NCBI GenBank assembly: GCA_021648365.1
Contig: JAKISY010000013.1
Span: forward strand, 1-62,505
Reading direction: 5' to 3'
Length of the DNA: 62,505 nt
DNA from: Verrucomicrobiales bacterium
GTDB taxonomy: Bacteria; Verrucomicrobiota; Verrucomicrobiia; Verrucomicrobiales; DEV007
Numbering within the stretch: the first letter of the stretch is position 1; each line of letters begins with the position of its first letter. The translations under genes were made by a program, and so were the position numbers. Shown in pieces: positions 43,801 through 53,229 of this stretch. Below the pieces are notes generated by a model, which worked only from the letters and a program-made list of their open reading frames with translations, ran no database searches and was not told the origin of the DNA.

Positions 43801-46500
43801 CTATTTGGTGAAACCACCACCCAAACCAACCGGCCCGATCACCTCCACAGGAGCACGAGGCGCCAGTCCAGGAACGGTCATATCAAGCGGAGCATTGCTG
43901 TCCTTGTCAGAGACTGGGATATGATATCTAGCTCCAGCAGGGTCCATGATCACCGCTTTCACAAAGATCGTTAGGTTGCGTTTCAAATGTTGCTCAGAAC
44001 TAGAGCGGAACAGGCGCCCCACCAAAGGCAAGTCGCCAAACAAAGGCACTTTGTCTTCCACATCCTGCACATCTTCGCGCATCAGTCCACCAATCGCCAC
44101 CGTCTGCCCATCCCAGATCGTTACCTGAGTAGTCACTTTACGGGTTGCAAAGATCGGCATCAGGATTCGGTTAGTCGTCAACAGCTGCGCTTGCCCAAGA
44201 CCGTTGGTTCCAGCAAAAATCGGTGTGCCATAGTTAATGAAGCCATCGAACTCCACCACTTCAGGAGACAAGCTCAAGTCAATGGTGAACTCATCGGCTC
44301 CCAACACAGGGTCTACTTCCAACGTGACTCCCGTATTACGGGTTTCAAAGGCAGTCGGGTTAGCTGGCGTGACAGGGATAGTCCCAGTCGGTCCGCCAAG
44401 ACCGCCGCCGCCGCCGCCGCCACCACCACCAATCTGATTGGGGATTTCTGGTGGATCATACTCGGTAGGATAGATGAACTCCCGAATCACTTCGATTTTT
44501 GCTCGCTGCCCACTACGAGCCATGATGCTCGGTGCAGACATCAGGTCAACGCCTTTTTTCTGCGACAAAGCACGGATAACTACTTGAAATTGCGGATCAG
44601 TGAATACCCCCGCAATGCCAAAGATACCCGGTGCTTTTACTATGCCGGTCTGATTGTTATCAACATTATTAGCAGCGGCTATCAAACCATCAATGCTATC
44701 GGTTGCCACGGCAAAGCCACCACTTCGATTCCCCGCCGTAAGTGGACTTCCACCCACTGGCGCCGTGCTACCAGGTGCATTGAAAGGAAAATCACCAGGA
44801 TTAGTTGCCGAGCCGTTACCGTCAGTACCGCCGCTACCGAATACTCTGTTGCCGCCCATGTTGAATCCTCCCATCAACCAATCAAATCCCAGCTCATCGG
44901 TATTATCTTGAGCGATTTCAATGAACTTGGAAGTGATATAAATCTGCTTCTCCGCTTTGTCTTTGATCGAATCGATATACGCTTCGACCAACTCAATCTG
45001 ATCTTGTGTATTACGAATAATCAACTGCGAAGAACCTGGCTGGTAAATTGCGCTAGTTCCCGGTGCAAAAGTCACCCCAGCTTCGATCAAAATACCCTTC
45101 GCCGTCTTTCTCTTTCTCGGCCCTGTCCCACCACCACCTGCATCATCTGCAAAAGGATCCGCTGCGGCTCCGCCACCATCGTCATCTCCACCACCGCCAG
45201 CTGACAGGAAAGTCGGAGGTACCACATAAACATTGGTGAACAAATCATTATCAGGAGTAGAAATCGGAATCACCAACACTGCGTGTGGCTCGACTTTATA
45301 CTTCAAGTTAGCCAAAGACACGGTGTATTTAAGCGCAGTGACCAAAGGCACATTCGAGAGCTTCAGGGTGATCGGAGCATCGCCAGCTCCACCGCCGCCT
45401 CCGCCACCAAAACCGCCGCCGCCAGCCGCGTCATCAAATCCACCGCCGCCACCATCTGCTGCAGGCGCTGCCGCTGGAGCTGCTCCGCCACCAGAATCTA
45501 CTTGCAAGATGAAGTTAAGCCCTTTTTTGGTTGGATCCACCTCGCGAATATCTAGCTCTACACTTCTTTCCTGAAGGAACAGCAAAGCGTCCTTCAAGGG
45601 AGTGTCCTGAAATTCCACACTTGGAATCATGATATTCTTCAACTTGTCCTCAATGTAGGCAACTTGATCAGCTCCACTATTTGTTTGAGTTGGTCCCATA
45701 TCTATACCACTCCGAATACGTGATGGCACGGGCAATTCCCAACTAATAGCTACCTGCTGCAAAAACTCAGCACGAGTATGATTGCGCGCCGCCTTAGCAT
45801 AATTGGTCTTATGCCGAGCATTTTCTTCCAAACCTCGTCTTGCTGCTTCGTTATACTTGTCATCATTCAAGGCAGCAAAATAGTCGGTTTCAGCACGATC
45901 ATAGTCGCCTAAATCCATCGCGCCTTGCGCTGTCTTCAGCGCCAACTCAACACGTCTCACTCTAGCAAGGTATTCAGGAGTCATCGCTGGTGAAAAATAC
46001 TCTGGATCATTCAGTTGCTCCAACAGCTTCTTCGCTTCGATGTTGTCTGGATCTACTGTCGGCGCCAAAACGTTCTCCACCAACTGAATCGCATCAGCAT
46101 AACGTCCCTCTTCTGCACGTTGGCGAGCCAGCTTCACACTCGCATTCGCATAAGATCTGGTATAAGCATCTTTACGATCTTTGGTCATCGGTGCATCTGG
46201 CAACAAATCTAAAGCCGCTTTGAACTCACGTATAGCTCCCTCATAGTCCCCATCAGCCAATAACTGCGAACCTCGCAGCGCAGCTTCATCCGCTTTGCGA
46301 ACCCTTTCTTGCAGACGGATCACATAACGACTGGCTACCCCAGGAGCGCCCATGGCACCTCCCGCAGCTCCACCGCCTGCTTCTGCTCGCAGTTCTGATC
46401 CAGAAACCAATACGGAAGCCACCACACCCGATAAGGCGGCAAGCTTCACGCTTTTTCCGATTCCACTATTCCTCTTGCTGTATTTCAACGCACTTTTCAT
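43801..46500 (-). CDS. Secretin of the Amuc_1098-like pilus locus
   Basis: The protein has about 900 residues from ATG 46500, which starts a signal peptide (MKSALKYSKRNSGIGKSV ... SELRAEAGG). TPR-like helical repeats (about 55-240) are followed by secretin N-domains (SVEFQDTPLKDALLFLQERS; GILIEAGVTFAPGTSAIYQP; SKFIEIAQDNTDELGFDWLM) and the C-terminal secretin barrel (LSAPSIMARSGQRAKIEVIRE; NTGVTLEVDPVLGADEF; TIWDGQTVAIGGLMREDVQD then KVPLFGDLPLVGRLF). Glycine/alanine-rich inserts (about 340-385 and 445-465) interrupt the N-domains. Secretins form outer-membrane rings for type IV pili or type II secretion. It is last in the five-gene operon and precedes a strong terminator. Confidence 0.88.
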   Translation of the reverse strand: MKSALKYSKRNSGIGKSVKLAALSGVVASVLVSGSELRAEAGGGAAGGAMGAPGVASRYVIRLQERVRKADEAALRGSQLLADGDYEGAIREFKAALDLLPDAPMTKDRKDAYTRSYANASVKLARQRAEEGRYADAIQLVENVLAPTVDPDNIEAKKLLEQLNDPEYFSPAMTPEYLARVRRVELALKTAQGAMDLGDYDRAETDYFAALNDDKYNEAARRGLEENARHKTNYAKAARNHTRAEFLQQVAISWELPVPSRIRSGIDMGPTQTNSGADQVAYIEDKLKNIMIPSVEFQDTPLKDALLFLQERSVELDIREVDPTKKGLNFILQVDSGGGAAPAAAPAADGGGGGFDDAAGGGGFGGGGGGGAGDAPITLKLSNVPLVTALKYTVSLANLKYKVEPHAVLVIPISTPDNDLFTNVYVVPPTFLSAGGGGDDDGGGAAADPFADDAGGGGTGPRKRKTAKGILIEAGVTFAPGTSAIYQPGSSQLIIRNTQDQIELVEAYIDSIKDKAEKQIYITSKFIEIAQDNTDELGFDWLMGGFNMGGNRVFGSGGTDGNGSATNPGDFPFNAPGSTAPVGGSPLTAGNRSGGFAVATDSIDGLIAAANNVDNNQTGIVKAPGIFGIAGVFTDPQFQVVIRALSQKKGVDLMSAPSIMARSGQRAKIEVIREFIYPTEYDPPEIPNQIGGGGGGGGGGLGGPTGTIPVTPANPTAFETRNTGVTLEVDPVLGADEFTIDLSLSPEVVEFDGFINYGTPIFAGTNGLGQAQLLTTNRILMPIFATRKVTTQVTIWDGQTVAIGGLMREDVQDVEDKVPLFGDLPLVGRLFRSSSEQHLKRNLTIFVKAVIMDPAGARYHIPVSDKDSNAPLDMTVPGLAPRAPVEVIGPVGLGGGFTK

Positions 46501-46577
46501 GTTTATAAAAATTCTCGGCCTTTTCTCATCGTTGAGTCTCATAGCCTAGGTTTATCTCAAAAATAGTCACTAATTAT

Positions 46578-47552
46578 CTACTCGCCAAGCTTGATTTCAA
46601 TCGTTACTTCTTTGCCAGGTTCAGATTCGAAGGAGATTACCGCTTTTTGGGGGTCAATGTCAATGAGTTTATATTCTGTTTCTGGATCGATCGGCAATCT
46701 GAAGGTCTCTCCTTTTTTCACATGAAACTTCTCACCACCATTTCTCATCTTCAATTTAAACTCGGCAAAGTAAGTAGGAATAGGGTTTTTCACTCGTCTC
46801 ACCAGCTTCACCTCACGACCATCCGCCAAATAAGTGATGGTCAATTCCGATGCATCCGCATTAATTCCCAAATTATTAACAGCCTGTTTTTTCTCAAATT
46901 TGTCGATACGGAACTTATTATCTGGCGAGGTCTCACCCTTGCGCATGATAAAAGTGCCACGCTTCACCCCACTACTAGGATAACGAATGATCTGAAAACG
47001 CGCTTCATCTGGTTGCGCGGCAAACTCTAAAATGTAGTTTTTCTGTCTTCTTGCTAACAATACCAGCTTGTCCGCAAATGGGGGATGGGAAGCCGGGTCA
47101 CGCGGCAACGTTTTAGCATTCCACTCCTCTAAAGTCGTGAAACCATCCTGATCCGGATCTCGCTCCAAGACACTTGCATTTAGAAAATTCAGCTCATGCT
47201 CTAGCAGCCATTGATTGCTCGCTGGCGGGCGAATCTTCTTGGCATCAGGAGCGCTCATGTCGATCAGCTCTCCTTGAATTTCCACGATCGTGATCGATTT
47301 GAAAAGAGGGATCGGGCGCGGTGGATTGCCTCGCTCGGGCAAAGTCCAGAAAGATTTCTTCTCGACCAAATTACTCGAAGTCACCACCGTCTCCTTCTCC
47401 ATTTCCGGCAACTCATTGCTCGGCACCACCGTTTGAATCGCAAACTTACTACCATAAGCCTGGCTTTGCCTGATATAAGATTGCGCAAAGTAAATCGTCA
47501 CCAAGGCGACCACTACCACAATCAACTTTTCCCACTCTTTGGAGATATCCAT
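46578..47552 (-). CDS. Single-pass protein of the pilus locus (Amuc_1099 position)
   Basis: The protein has 324 residues. One transmembrane helix (about 9-26) is followed by a periplasmic part with a linker and the segment PDQDGFTTLEEWNAKTLPRD, an EF-hand or dockerin-like calcium loop (DPDQDGFTTLEEW). Beta-rich sequence then runs to the end (KFHVKKGETFRLPIDPETEY). By order it occupies the Amuc_1099 place between the PilO-like gene and the secretin gene, where a PilP-type link protein would be expected. Homology to PilP is not visible, so the role is inferred from synteny. Confidence 0.6.
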   Translation of the reverse strand: MDISKEWEKLIVVVVALVTIYFAQSYIRQSQAYGSKFAIQTVVPSNELPEMEKETVVTSSNLVEKKSFWTLPERGNPPRPIPLFKSITIVEIQGELIDMSAPDAKKIRPPASNQWLLEHELNFLNASVLERDPDQDGFTTLEEWNAKTLPRDPASHPPFADKLVLLARRQKNYILEFAAQPDEARFQIIRYPSSGVKRGTFIMRKGETSPDNKFRIDKFEKKQAVNNLGINADASELTITYLADGREVKLVRRVKNPIPTYFAEFKLKMRNGGEKFHVKKGETFRLPIDPETEYKLIDIDPQKAVISFESEPGKEVTIEIKLGE

Positions 47553-47591
47553 CTTACTTTATTATCCTTTAAATTTGCTTCTACGACCAGC

Positions 47592-48644
47592 CTAGTTTTT
47601 TGCCCCCCTGCCCTTACCTCGACCTTTTGCCCCCGCCTTCTTTTTACCCTTCGCTCCACCTTTAACACCTTTTCCTGCAGCATCAGCGAAGCGAACCAAA
47701 TCCACCACCATGAACACCCGCAAGCTCTCATTACCTAATAGGATGCGCGCATCACTACTCTGCAATTCATAACCCTTTTCTCTCATCCAAGAGATTTGAG
47801 CAGGCACTTCCAAATCCCGAGGGATTTGGCTCACCAAATCCATTGGAGCTTTATCACCCGCTGCATTCGTGTAACTAGGGCCAGCATCACCATTATCGCC
47901 CCCCCCTTTGAGCAAGCCTTCCTTTTCGCTGTTATCAACTCGTAGAGCACGCAATATAAAAAAGTATTTATCATCGTTGGTGATCTGATTGATCAGTTTT
48001 TCAAAAGCTGGGTGCTTCGTTTCAAAAGTCAAACTCACAGGGTATTTCGCCGCCACCGCCGAACCTTCTAGTGGAGCCGCTGCGTTATTCCCATTAGCTG
48101 GCATCTCAATAGGTAGCAGCTCCCGATCTAGATCGATCAGTTGAGTGATGCCCGCCTCCGCCAAAATGTTCAGCAAATACTCAATCGCACCCAACTCATA
48201 GTCGAGCAATGGCACCGCTTTCGGGTCAGGCAAAGTAGTCCGGTAGGCATCCATCGCCATGTAGAACTTATCTTCCTCATTGATCTTAATACCCTTTTCC
48301 TTAGCCAAAGCCTTGAAAGCCTCAATCTTAGACTTCAGGATCTGCGGGAACTGAGTATCATTGACCGTCGTATTCAAGGGCTGCTGAAAACGGTCTAAGA
48401 TCTTAAACAAGCCCTTGATCTCCCCTTCATACTCCGTGACCTCTTTGGTGATAGCATTCAGATTCTCCTCATTAGGATAAGGCTCGCTGCGCTTCAAGCG
48501 TAGCAGTGCTGTGCGACGAGTCTCAAACTCCCCGCCGGCAGCCTTATAGGTGTCGAAGCCCTTGTAACAATAGAAGCCAGCCGCCCCCAACAGGACTACT
48601 GCAATGACTCCAAATACGATATAAAATTGATTACCCTTCATCAA
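47592..48644 (-). CDS. Amuc_1100 homologue, PilO-like pilus protein
   Basis: The protein has 350 residues. An N-terminal transmembrane helix (about 8-27) is followed by a coiled coil, then two alpha/beta modules. Landmarks matching Akkermansia Amuc_1100 are LLDYELGAIEYLLNILAEAG, TQLIDLDRELLPIEMPANG, then LTFETKHPAFEKLINQIT with YFFILRALRVDN and LRVFMVVDLVRF. Amuc_1100 is known as an abundant pilus-associated envelope protein that activates host TLR2; its fold resembles PilO/GspM-type proteins. Here a Gly/Lys-rich basic tail (about 325-350) extends the end. Flanking genes match Amuc_1099 and Amuc_1101. Confidence 0.85.
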   Translation of the reverse strand: MMKGNQFYIVFGVIAVVLLGAAGFYCYKGFDTYKAAGGEFETRRTALLRLKRSEPYPNEENLNAITKEVTEYEGEIKGLFKILDRFQQPLNTTVNDTQFPQILKSKIEAFKALAKEKGIKINEEDKFYMAMDAYRTTLPDPKAVPLLDYELGAIEYLLNILAEAGITQLIDLDRELLPIEMPANGNNAAAPLEGSAVAAKYPVSLTFETKHPAFEKLINQITNDDKYFFILRALRVDNSEKEGLLKGGGDNGDAGPSYTNAAGDKAPMDLVSQIPRDLEVPAQISWMREKGYELQSSDARILLGNESLRVFMVVDLVRFADAAGKGVKGGAKGKKKAGAKGRGKGRGAKN

Positions 48645-48666
48645 ATCAAAAAAAATTACCCTGACA

Positions 48667-50412
48667 CTATTTTGTGAAAGAAATCTGCAAGCCTTCTGGC
48701 AGTGGCAATATCATCTCCCACTTCCAAGCATACTTACTGCCTCCAGCTCCAGCTTCCAGTTCTATTAAAATATCATTGGTATCGATGCCCTCCAATGCAA
48801 AACGCTTGGATTTCATCAGCCTATCCAAGTAGTCTGATACCACCTTAGGCCCGCCATCGTTCTCACGATAGAGACCGCGGATGTGCAAAGTATCGATCAT
48901 CTTTTTACCCTCCTCGCCCTGCTTGCCAGCCCCGGCTGCCGCCTCAGGCGCCAATTCCGACAACTCATACAAATCCTCGATCACCGGTTGCCCCTCAGCC
49001 ATCGGCTCGATCATCGTGATCCACATCAGATCACTATCCATGCGGCGACTCAGGTCATTGAACAAACCTACCCAGTAAGTTCTATCATAAACGGCGTCTG
49101 TATAAGGGCGTTTAGTCGCCTCAATATCAGAAAGTTTATCCTTCCACACCTGAATCTTGCCATCGTATAAGGTCAACTCCTCTACATCAGAGCGCAGCGC
49201 TTCGGTCTGAGCGTTCGCTATTGCCGCAGCTTGATTGAAATAAAATCCTGCCGCGCCAATCAACAAAGTCAAAGCCGCCACAGCTAAATACAAATAGGGT
49301 TTGCGCTTGTTCAACGCCTGCTCTTCCACCACCGATTCCGGCACTAAGTCGAGTTGCAAAGGACACTCTCCCGCATCTCTCAGCGCGAGCCCTACCAACT
49401 CACCCGACACATGAGCCAACTTGCTCATGGCATCACGATCAACCCCACTAGCAAGCGTCACATTGCGGAAAGCATTGAAATAATCGATCGGAATACGCAG
49501 TTTTTCAGCGAAAAATTCACGCAAAAAAGGCAAAGCCGCGCTCGATCCGCATAGCAAACCAATAGCAGGCGCCTCGCCTCCCTGTTGACTACGGTAAAAA
49601 TTCGTCGTGCGCATGATCTCAGAGTGCAAGCGCGTCAAGGTATTGCGAATCACCTTCGACACTCCCGCTATCACAGGATCTTCGTGGTCAGCATAAGCTC
49701 CGCCCAAGGCCACAAAACCATCTGCGATCTTGCGCTGCTCAGCTTCATCATAAGAGATGTTAAACTCCTTAGCAATCGCCTTGGTGATATCCGCCCCACC
49801 GATCTTGATGGTTCGCACAAACACCCCCTTAGCACTGCTGTAGATCAGGTTGGTCGTTTTAGAACCGATATCGATCAACAAAGTGGTGCCCTCAAGATCT
49901 GAATAATTAAAGCGGTAAGCATTGTAGATCGCCATCGCGGAGACCTCCACTGCCTCAGTCCTCAAACCCGCCGCCGCCACCGATTGATCAATCTCGTCCA
50001 AATCCGTGCTCTTAACCGCCGCCAATACCACATTGACCTCAGAACCGCTGTCCTCCCCCATCAACTGGTAACCCCAAGTCACCTCATCAATCGGAAAAGG
50101 CACATTCTGCTGAGCTTCAAAACCCACGATCTGATCCACCTGATCCACATCCAATGGCGGAAGCTTCACAAAGCGAATGAAAACTGGCTGACTAGTGATC
50201 GTGTAGCGCACTGAGCGCCCCTTGATCTTCAAGCCCTGCACCACGCTCGTCAAGGCTGCCTTGACTTCATCAGGAGAAACCTCCTCACTAGGCGTCTCAG
50301 CCGAGCGATACGATTGCAACTGCAAACCTCCGCGCGCCGTCTCAGAGAAAACAGCAGCCGCTACGTTTTGCGAACCTATGGAAACAGCGGTGAGCGCCTT
50401 TTTATCAGCCAT
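48667..50412 (-). CDS. PilM-PilN-like fusion protein (Amuc_1101 position)
   Basis: The protein has 581 residues. Residues 1-350 form an actin-fold PilM/SHS2-type domain: TAVSIGSQNVAAAVF (phosphate 1), VDQIVGFEAQQNVPFPIDEV, GTTLLIDIGSKTTNLIYS and LLCGSSAALPFLREFFAEKL. A transmembrane helix near 373-391 is followed by a coiled coil and a periplasmic domain with DRTYWVGLFNDLSRRMDSDL and MWITMIEP, the pattern of PilN. So the cytoplasmic PilM and inner-membrane PilN roles are joined in one chain. It lies 22 nt upstream of the PilO-like gene and fits the Amuc_1101 place. Confidence 0.85.
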   Translation of the reverse strand: MADKKALTAVSIGSQNVAAAVFSETARGGLQLQSYRSAETPSEEVSPDEVKAALTSVVQGLKIKGRSVRYTITSQPVFIRFVKLPPLDVDQVDQIVGFEAQQNVPFPIDEVTWGYQLMGEDSGSEVNVVLAAVKSTDLDEIDQSVAAAGLRTEAVEVSAMAIYNAYRFNYSDLEGTTLLIDIGSKTTNLIYSSAKGVFVRTIKIGGADITKAIAKEFNISYDEAEQRKIADGFVALGGAYADHEDPVIAGVSKVIRNTLTRLHSEIMRTTNFYRSQQGGEAPAIGLLCGSSAALPFLREFFAEKLRIPIDYFNAFRNVTLASGVDRDAMSKLAHVSGELVGLALRDAGECPLQLDLVPESVVEEQALNKRKPYLYLAVAALTLLIGAAGFYFNQAAAIANAQTEALRSDVEELTLYDGKIQVWKDKLSDIEATKRPYTDAVYDRTYWVGLFNDLSRRMDSDLMWITMIEPMAEGQPVIEDLYELSELAPEAAAGAGKQGEEGKKMIDTLHIRGLYRENDGGPKVVSDYLDRLMKSKRFALEGIDTNDILIELEAGAGGSKYAWKWEMILPLPEGLQISFTK

Positions 50413-50464
50413 CGAGTGTAATATATGAAAGTGCTAAAATAGTGAAGAGCCAAGCCTGATCAAC

Positions 50465-51064
50465 TTAACGTCCCTCTTTGACATCTGCGTAACGATCAAT
50501 CCAGAGCAGCGCGTAAGGCGTCTTATCTTTAGATAACACGCCCTGCTCCGAAGACAAGCTCTCCCACCACCGTCCGCTTCCACCATCTGATTTTCCAGCG
50601 ATCACTCGCCCATTATAAGAAACCTCTACAGCCACTGCCTTAATCGAACTCATTTGAAAATCTTTATATTTCCCAGTAAGTTTGCCCAAAGTCGCGGGTG
50701 ACACATAAACTACCGAATACAACTTTTCTCCTTCGATCATGTTCACGTGATTCACATCGCCCATCAACATGCGGGTACCCTCTTTGCCTTCAACCGCGAT
50801 GTAATAGCGAAACTGCAGACCATCGACAATGCCCTCTTTGTTGCCCGCCTTCACCTCAAACTCGACCTCTACCTCCAACCAAGTTTTCTGCCGGGGAATC
50901 TTCTTGGTCTTCACCCCACCACCCGTCTGGAACAGCGGCGTTGGCTGAAGCTCTTTTTCTAACTTCTTCACCTTGACTGCAGGTTGCCCCTTTTGAGCCT
51001 GAGCGGCTGAAGTCATCAGAAAAACACCCATCAGGGCTATCACAAATTGCATTCCTCTTTTCAT
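50465..51064 (-). CDS. Exported protein at start of pilus locus (Amuc_1102 position)
   Basis: The protein has 199 residues. It has a signal peptide (about 5-23, MGVFLMTSAAQAQ) and then a beta-sandwich-like domain: KTWLEVEVEFEVKAGNKEGI, LQFRYYIAVEGKEGTRML, YSVVYVSPATLGKLTGK and IKAVAVEVSYNGRVIAG. Amuc_1102, its positional counterpart, is described as having an immunoglobulin-like fold. Position as first gene, small size and beta pattern agree, but the similarity is read by eye. It is likely periplasmic or surface exposed as part of the pilus-like machine. The operon promoter should lie in 51065-51242. Confidence 0.7.
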   Translation of the reverse strand: MKRGMQFVIALMGVFLMTSAAQAQKGQPAVKVKKLEKELQPTPLFQTGGGVKTKKIPRQKTWLEVEVEFEVKAGNKEGIVDGLQFRYYIAVEGKEGTRMLMGDVNHVNMIEGEKLYSVVYVSPATLGKLTGKYKDFQMSSIKAVAVEVSYNGRVIAGKSDGGSGRWWESLSSEQGVLSKDKTPYALLWIDRYADVKEGR

Positions 51065-51242
51065 ATTATCGCTTAGTTTCTATTTACCGTGCATTCACAC
51101 AAATACCTACAGGCAATTCAGCTATTTTGAATACACCCAGTCGCGCACACTCCTTTTAATCTAATCTGACCACTTTTGGCAATACTAAACTTTCGCAAAA
51201 GGCACTTTTTATTCAATAACCTTGGCAAAACGGTCGATCCCA

Positions 51243-52001
51243 TCACAAACCCGTAGGGTGATCAACAAAATCCCAATCCGCTTTGTATTTCGCCGCCAAA
51301 TGTTTGGCAAGCGCTTTCACCCCAAAGGTCTCCGTCGCATAATGCCCTGCATAGATCACATTCACCCCCAACTCCTCCGCGGCAGTATAAGACCAGTGCG
51401 GCCCCTCTCCAGTGATAAATGTATCGATCCCCTCAGCCGCCGCCGCATAGATCTCCGAACCCGCCCCTCCCGTGATCACTCCCACTTGGCGGATTTTCTC
51501 CGGTCCACCAGGGCAAAGGTGAACCGCGCCACCGCCAACAGCCTTTCCAACACGCTCCATCAAAACCTCCCTTGGAATCTGTGTCGATGAGCGCAAACCC
51601 AGCTGAATCCCCTTCCACGCGAAAAACGGTTTCAGGTTTTTTAATCCCAAAGCCTTAGCAAACAAAACATTGTTGCCCACCACTGGATGCACATCCAGCG
51701 GAATATGCGCACTGTAAATCGCCAGATCGTTCTCTATCGCCAGCTTCAGCTTTTCATACTGACTGCCCTCGATTTTTTGCGCTCCCTGCCAAAACATCCC
51801 GTGATGCACCAACAACAGATCAGCGCCCTGCTCCACCGCCTGCCTCACCACGGGCAGGCAAGCATCCACAGCCGCGACGATACGCTTCACATCACCTCCA
51901 TTCTGCAACTGCAAACCGTTCAAAGCCGTCGGGTAGTCGGGGGTCTCCGCCAACTTTAAATGCTTTTCCAAATAGTTGCAGATAACTTTTAATTTAGCCA
52001 T
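51243..52001 (-). CDS. Nif3-like dinuclear metal-centre protein (YbgI family)
   Basis: The protein has 252 residues. It has LNGLQLQNGGDVKRIVAAVD at the start, the metal ligands LLVHHGMFWQG and IYSAHIPLDVHP, then DTFITGEGPHWSYTAAEELG and NVIYAGHYATETFGVKAL. Members form hexameric toroids with two metal ions per subunit. Roles proposed include a GTP cyclohydrolase I-like activity, but the true function is unsettled. The gene precedes the pilus locus on the same strand with a 178-nt gap and is probably separate. Confidence 0.88.
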   Translation of the reverse strand: MAKLKVICNYLEKHLKLAETPDYPTALNGLQLQNGGDVKRIVAAVDACLPVVRQAVEQGADLLLVHHGMFWQGAQKIEGSQYEKLKLAIENDLAIYSAHIPLDVHPVVGNNVLFAKALGLKNLKPFFAWKGIQLGLRSSTQIPREVLMERVGKAVGGGAVHLCPGGPEKIRQVGVITGGAGSEIYAAAAEGIDTFITGEGPHWSYTAAEELGVNVIYAGHYATETFGVKALAKHLAAKYKADWDFVDHPTGL

Positions 52002-52016
52002 GAAAGCAAGCTAACC

Positions 52017-52045
52017 TCAAATCTCAAATTTTAAATCCCAAATCC
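52017..52045. repeat. CAAATC word array
   Basis: CAAATC, CAAATT, AAATCC and AAATCC follow each other with a 7-8 nt period just upstream of the Nif3-like start codon, in the style of the other word arrays in this window. Confidence 0.5.
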
Positions 52046-52089
52046 GCCCTCATTTGACCACGCGCATTACCGCTGCTCCACTTAGCGAA

Positions 52090-52364
52090 ATGAAACCCAT
52101 CCCAATCGCCCTCTTTTGCCTCGCACTACTCTTCAACAGCTCTCTACATGCTAAGCCCTGCCCAATAGACGCTTATTTCATCTACGGGCAATCCAAGATA
52201 ACAATAGCCTGCACAACCAGGGTTCCCACGATGCTAGCGTCACCATTCAGTTCAACCAAGCCGTCACCCAACTGACCATCACCACACCTGGCAACGATGC
52301 CACCCAATTCAGCTTTGAACAAACGTCAGAATCACCCGGTCGCCCTTTGAATAGGCGCAAATGA
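52090..52364 (+). pseudogene. Remnant of an exported esterase-like gene
   Basis: ATG 52090 opens a signal peptide (MKPIPIALFCLALLFNSSL then HAKPCPIDAYFIYGQS). AYFIYGQS is like the start of SASA-type carbohydrate esterases (GQSN). Right after it the coding frame shifts; another frame continues NSLHNQGSHDASVTIQFNQA then VTQLTITTPGNDATQF and stops at 52364. The two parts look like fused ends of a deleted gene. It recalls the esterase remnant near 13,643-14,110. Confidence 0.45.
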
Positions 52365-52430
52365 GACAAACCGCAGAACCCCATGCCTCCCCCCCGTCTA
52401 TTCACCTTCGCGCACCACAGCTCGCACTCC

Positions 52431-53051
52431 TTACTGAGCATTGCCGGCATCCAATCCCATCTTCTTCAGCTTAGGATGGATCACCATGCGACAGTAACCG
52501 TTGCTCAGATTGTTACTATAAAAATCCTGATGCTCCTTCTCAGCCTCCCAAAAAATACTCGCTTTAGCGATCTGAGTCACCGCAGGTTGGGGGTATCGAC
52601 CTGACTCATTCAACGCCGCCATCGAACTCTCCGCAACCGTGTGCTGTTCGTCCGAGGTATAAAAAATCACCGAGCGGTACTGCGTGCCGTGATCCGCCCC
52701 TTGCTGATTCAACGTCGTAGGGTCATGCGCTTGCCAAAAAACATCCAACAACTCTGCAAAACTAATTTTCTCTTTATCAAAAGCTACTTGGATCACCTCC
52801 GCATGCCCCGTATTGCCCGCGCAAATTTGCTTGTAAGTCGGATTTTCCACCTCCCCCCCCATGTACCCCGACCTCACATCCAAGACCCCAGTCAATCGCT
52901 CCATCACCGCTTCCGTGCACCAAAAACAACCGCCACCAAAAACAGCGAGTTCCACATTGGGATTATTTTCATAGTCATTCATATCGGACTGCGAGCAAGA
53001 CATCAACAAAACCATCATGCCCGCTACTAGTATCCATCTCAAGCTGTTCAT
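52431..53051 (-). CDS. msrA: Peptide-methionine (S)-S-oxide reductase, lipoprotein form
   Basis: The protein has 206 residues. The signal with lipobox LLMSC (near residue 19) indicates a lipid-anchored envelope enzyme. The catalytic motif is GGGCFWCTEAVMERLTGV, followed by GYMGGEVENPTY, GHAEVIQVAFD and DQGTQYRSVIFYT-like text (ADHGTQYRSVIFY). MsrA reduces methionine-S-sulfoxide in proteins. Anchoring suggests repair of oxidised envelope proteins. It is convergent with the broken esterase gene. Confidence 0.92.
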   Translation of the reverse strand: MNSLRWILVAGMMVLLMSCSQSDMNDYENNPNVELAVFGGGCFWCTEAVMERLTGVLDVRSGYMGGEVENPTYKQICAGNTGHAEVIQVAFDKEKISFAELLDVFWQAHDPTTLNQQGADHGTQYRSVIFYTSDEQHTVAESSMAALNESGRYPQPAVTQIAKASIFWEAEKEHQDFYSNNLSNGYCRMVIHPKLKKMGLDAGNAQ

Positions 53052-53229
53052 TTATCTAAAATCACTTCACTGCGACAACTCACCATCACCTTCCACTAGC
53101 GACGTTTGAGTCTGCTAGGCAGCAAGTAAAGCGAAATCGAAGCAGAAAAAATATCAAAAAAATAGCGCAATATCCTTGACTAACAGCACAACTATAGAAT
53201 AAGAATGCCATAGTTATTGAGTTTTATCT

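Noticed and set aside
43987..45204. A 405-codon plus-strand frame
   Set aside because: It is fully antisense to the secretin gene and is sustained by codon bias and Gly-rich repeats; no start signal or domain.
44237..45574. Pro-rich plus-strand frames (runs of PPPP)
   Set aside because: They are shadows of the glycine-rich inserts in the secretin gene on the other strand.
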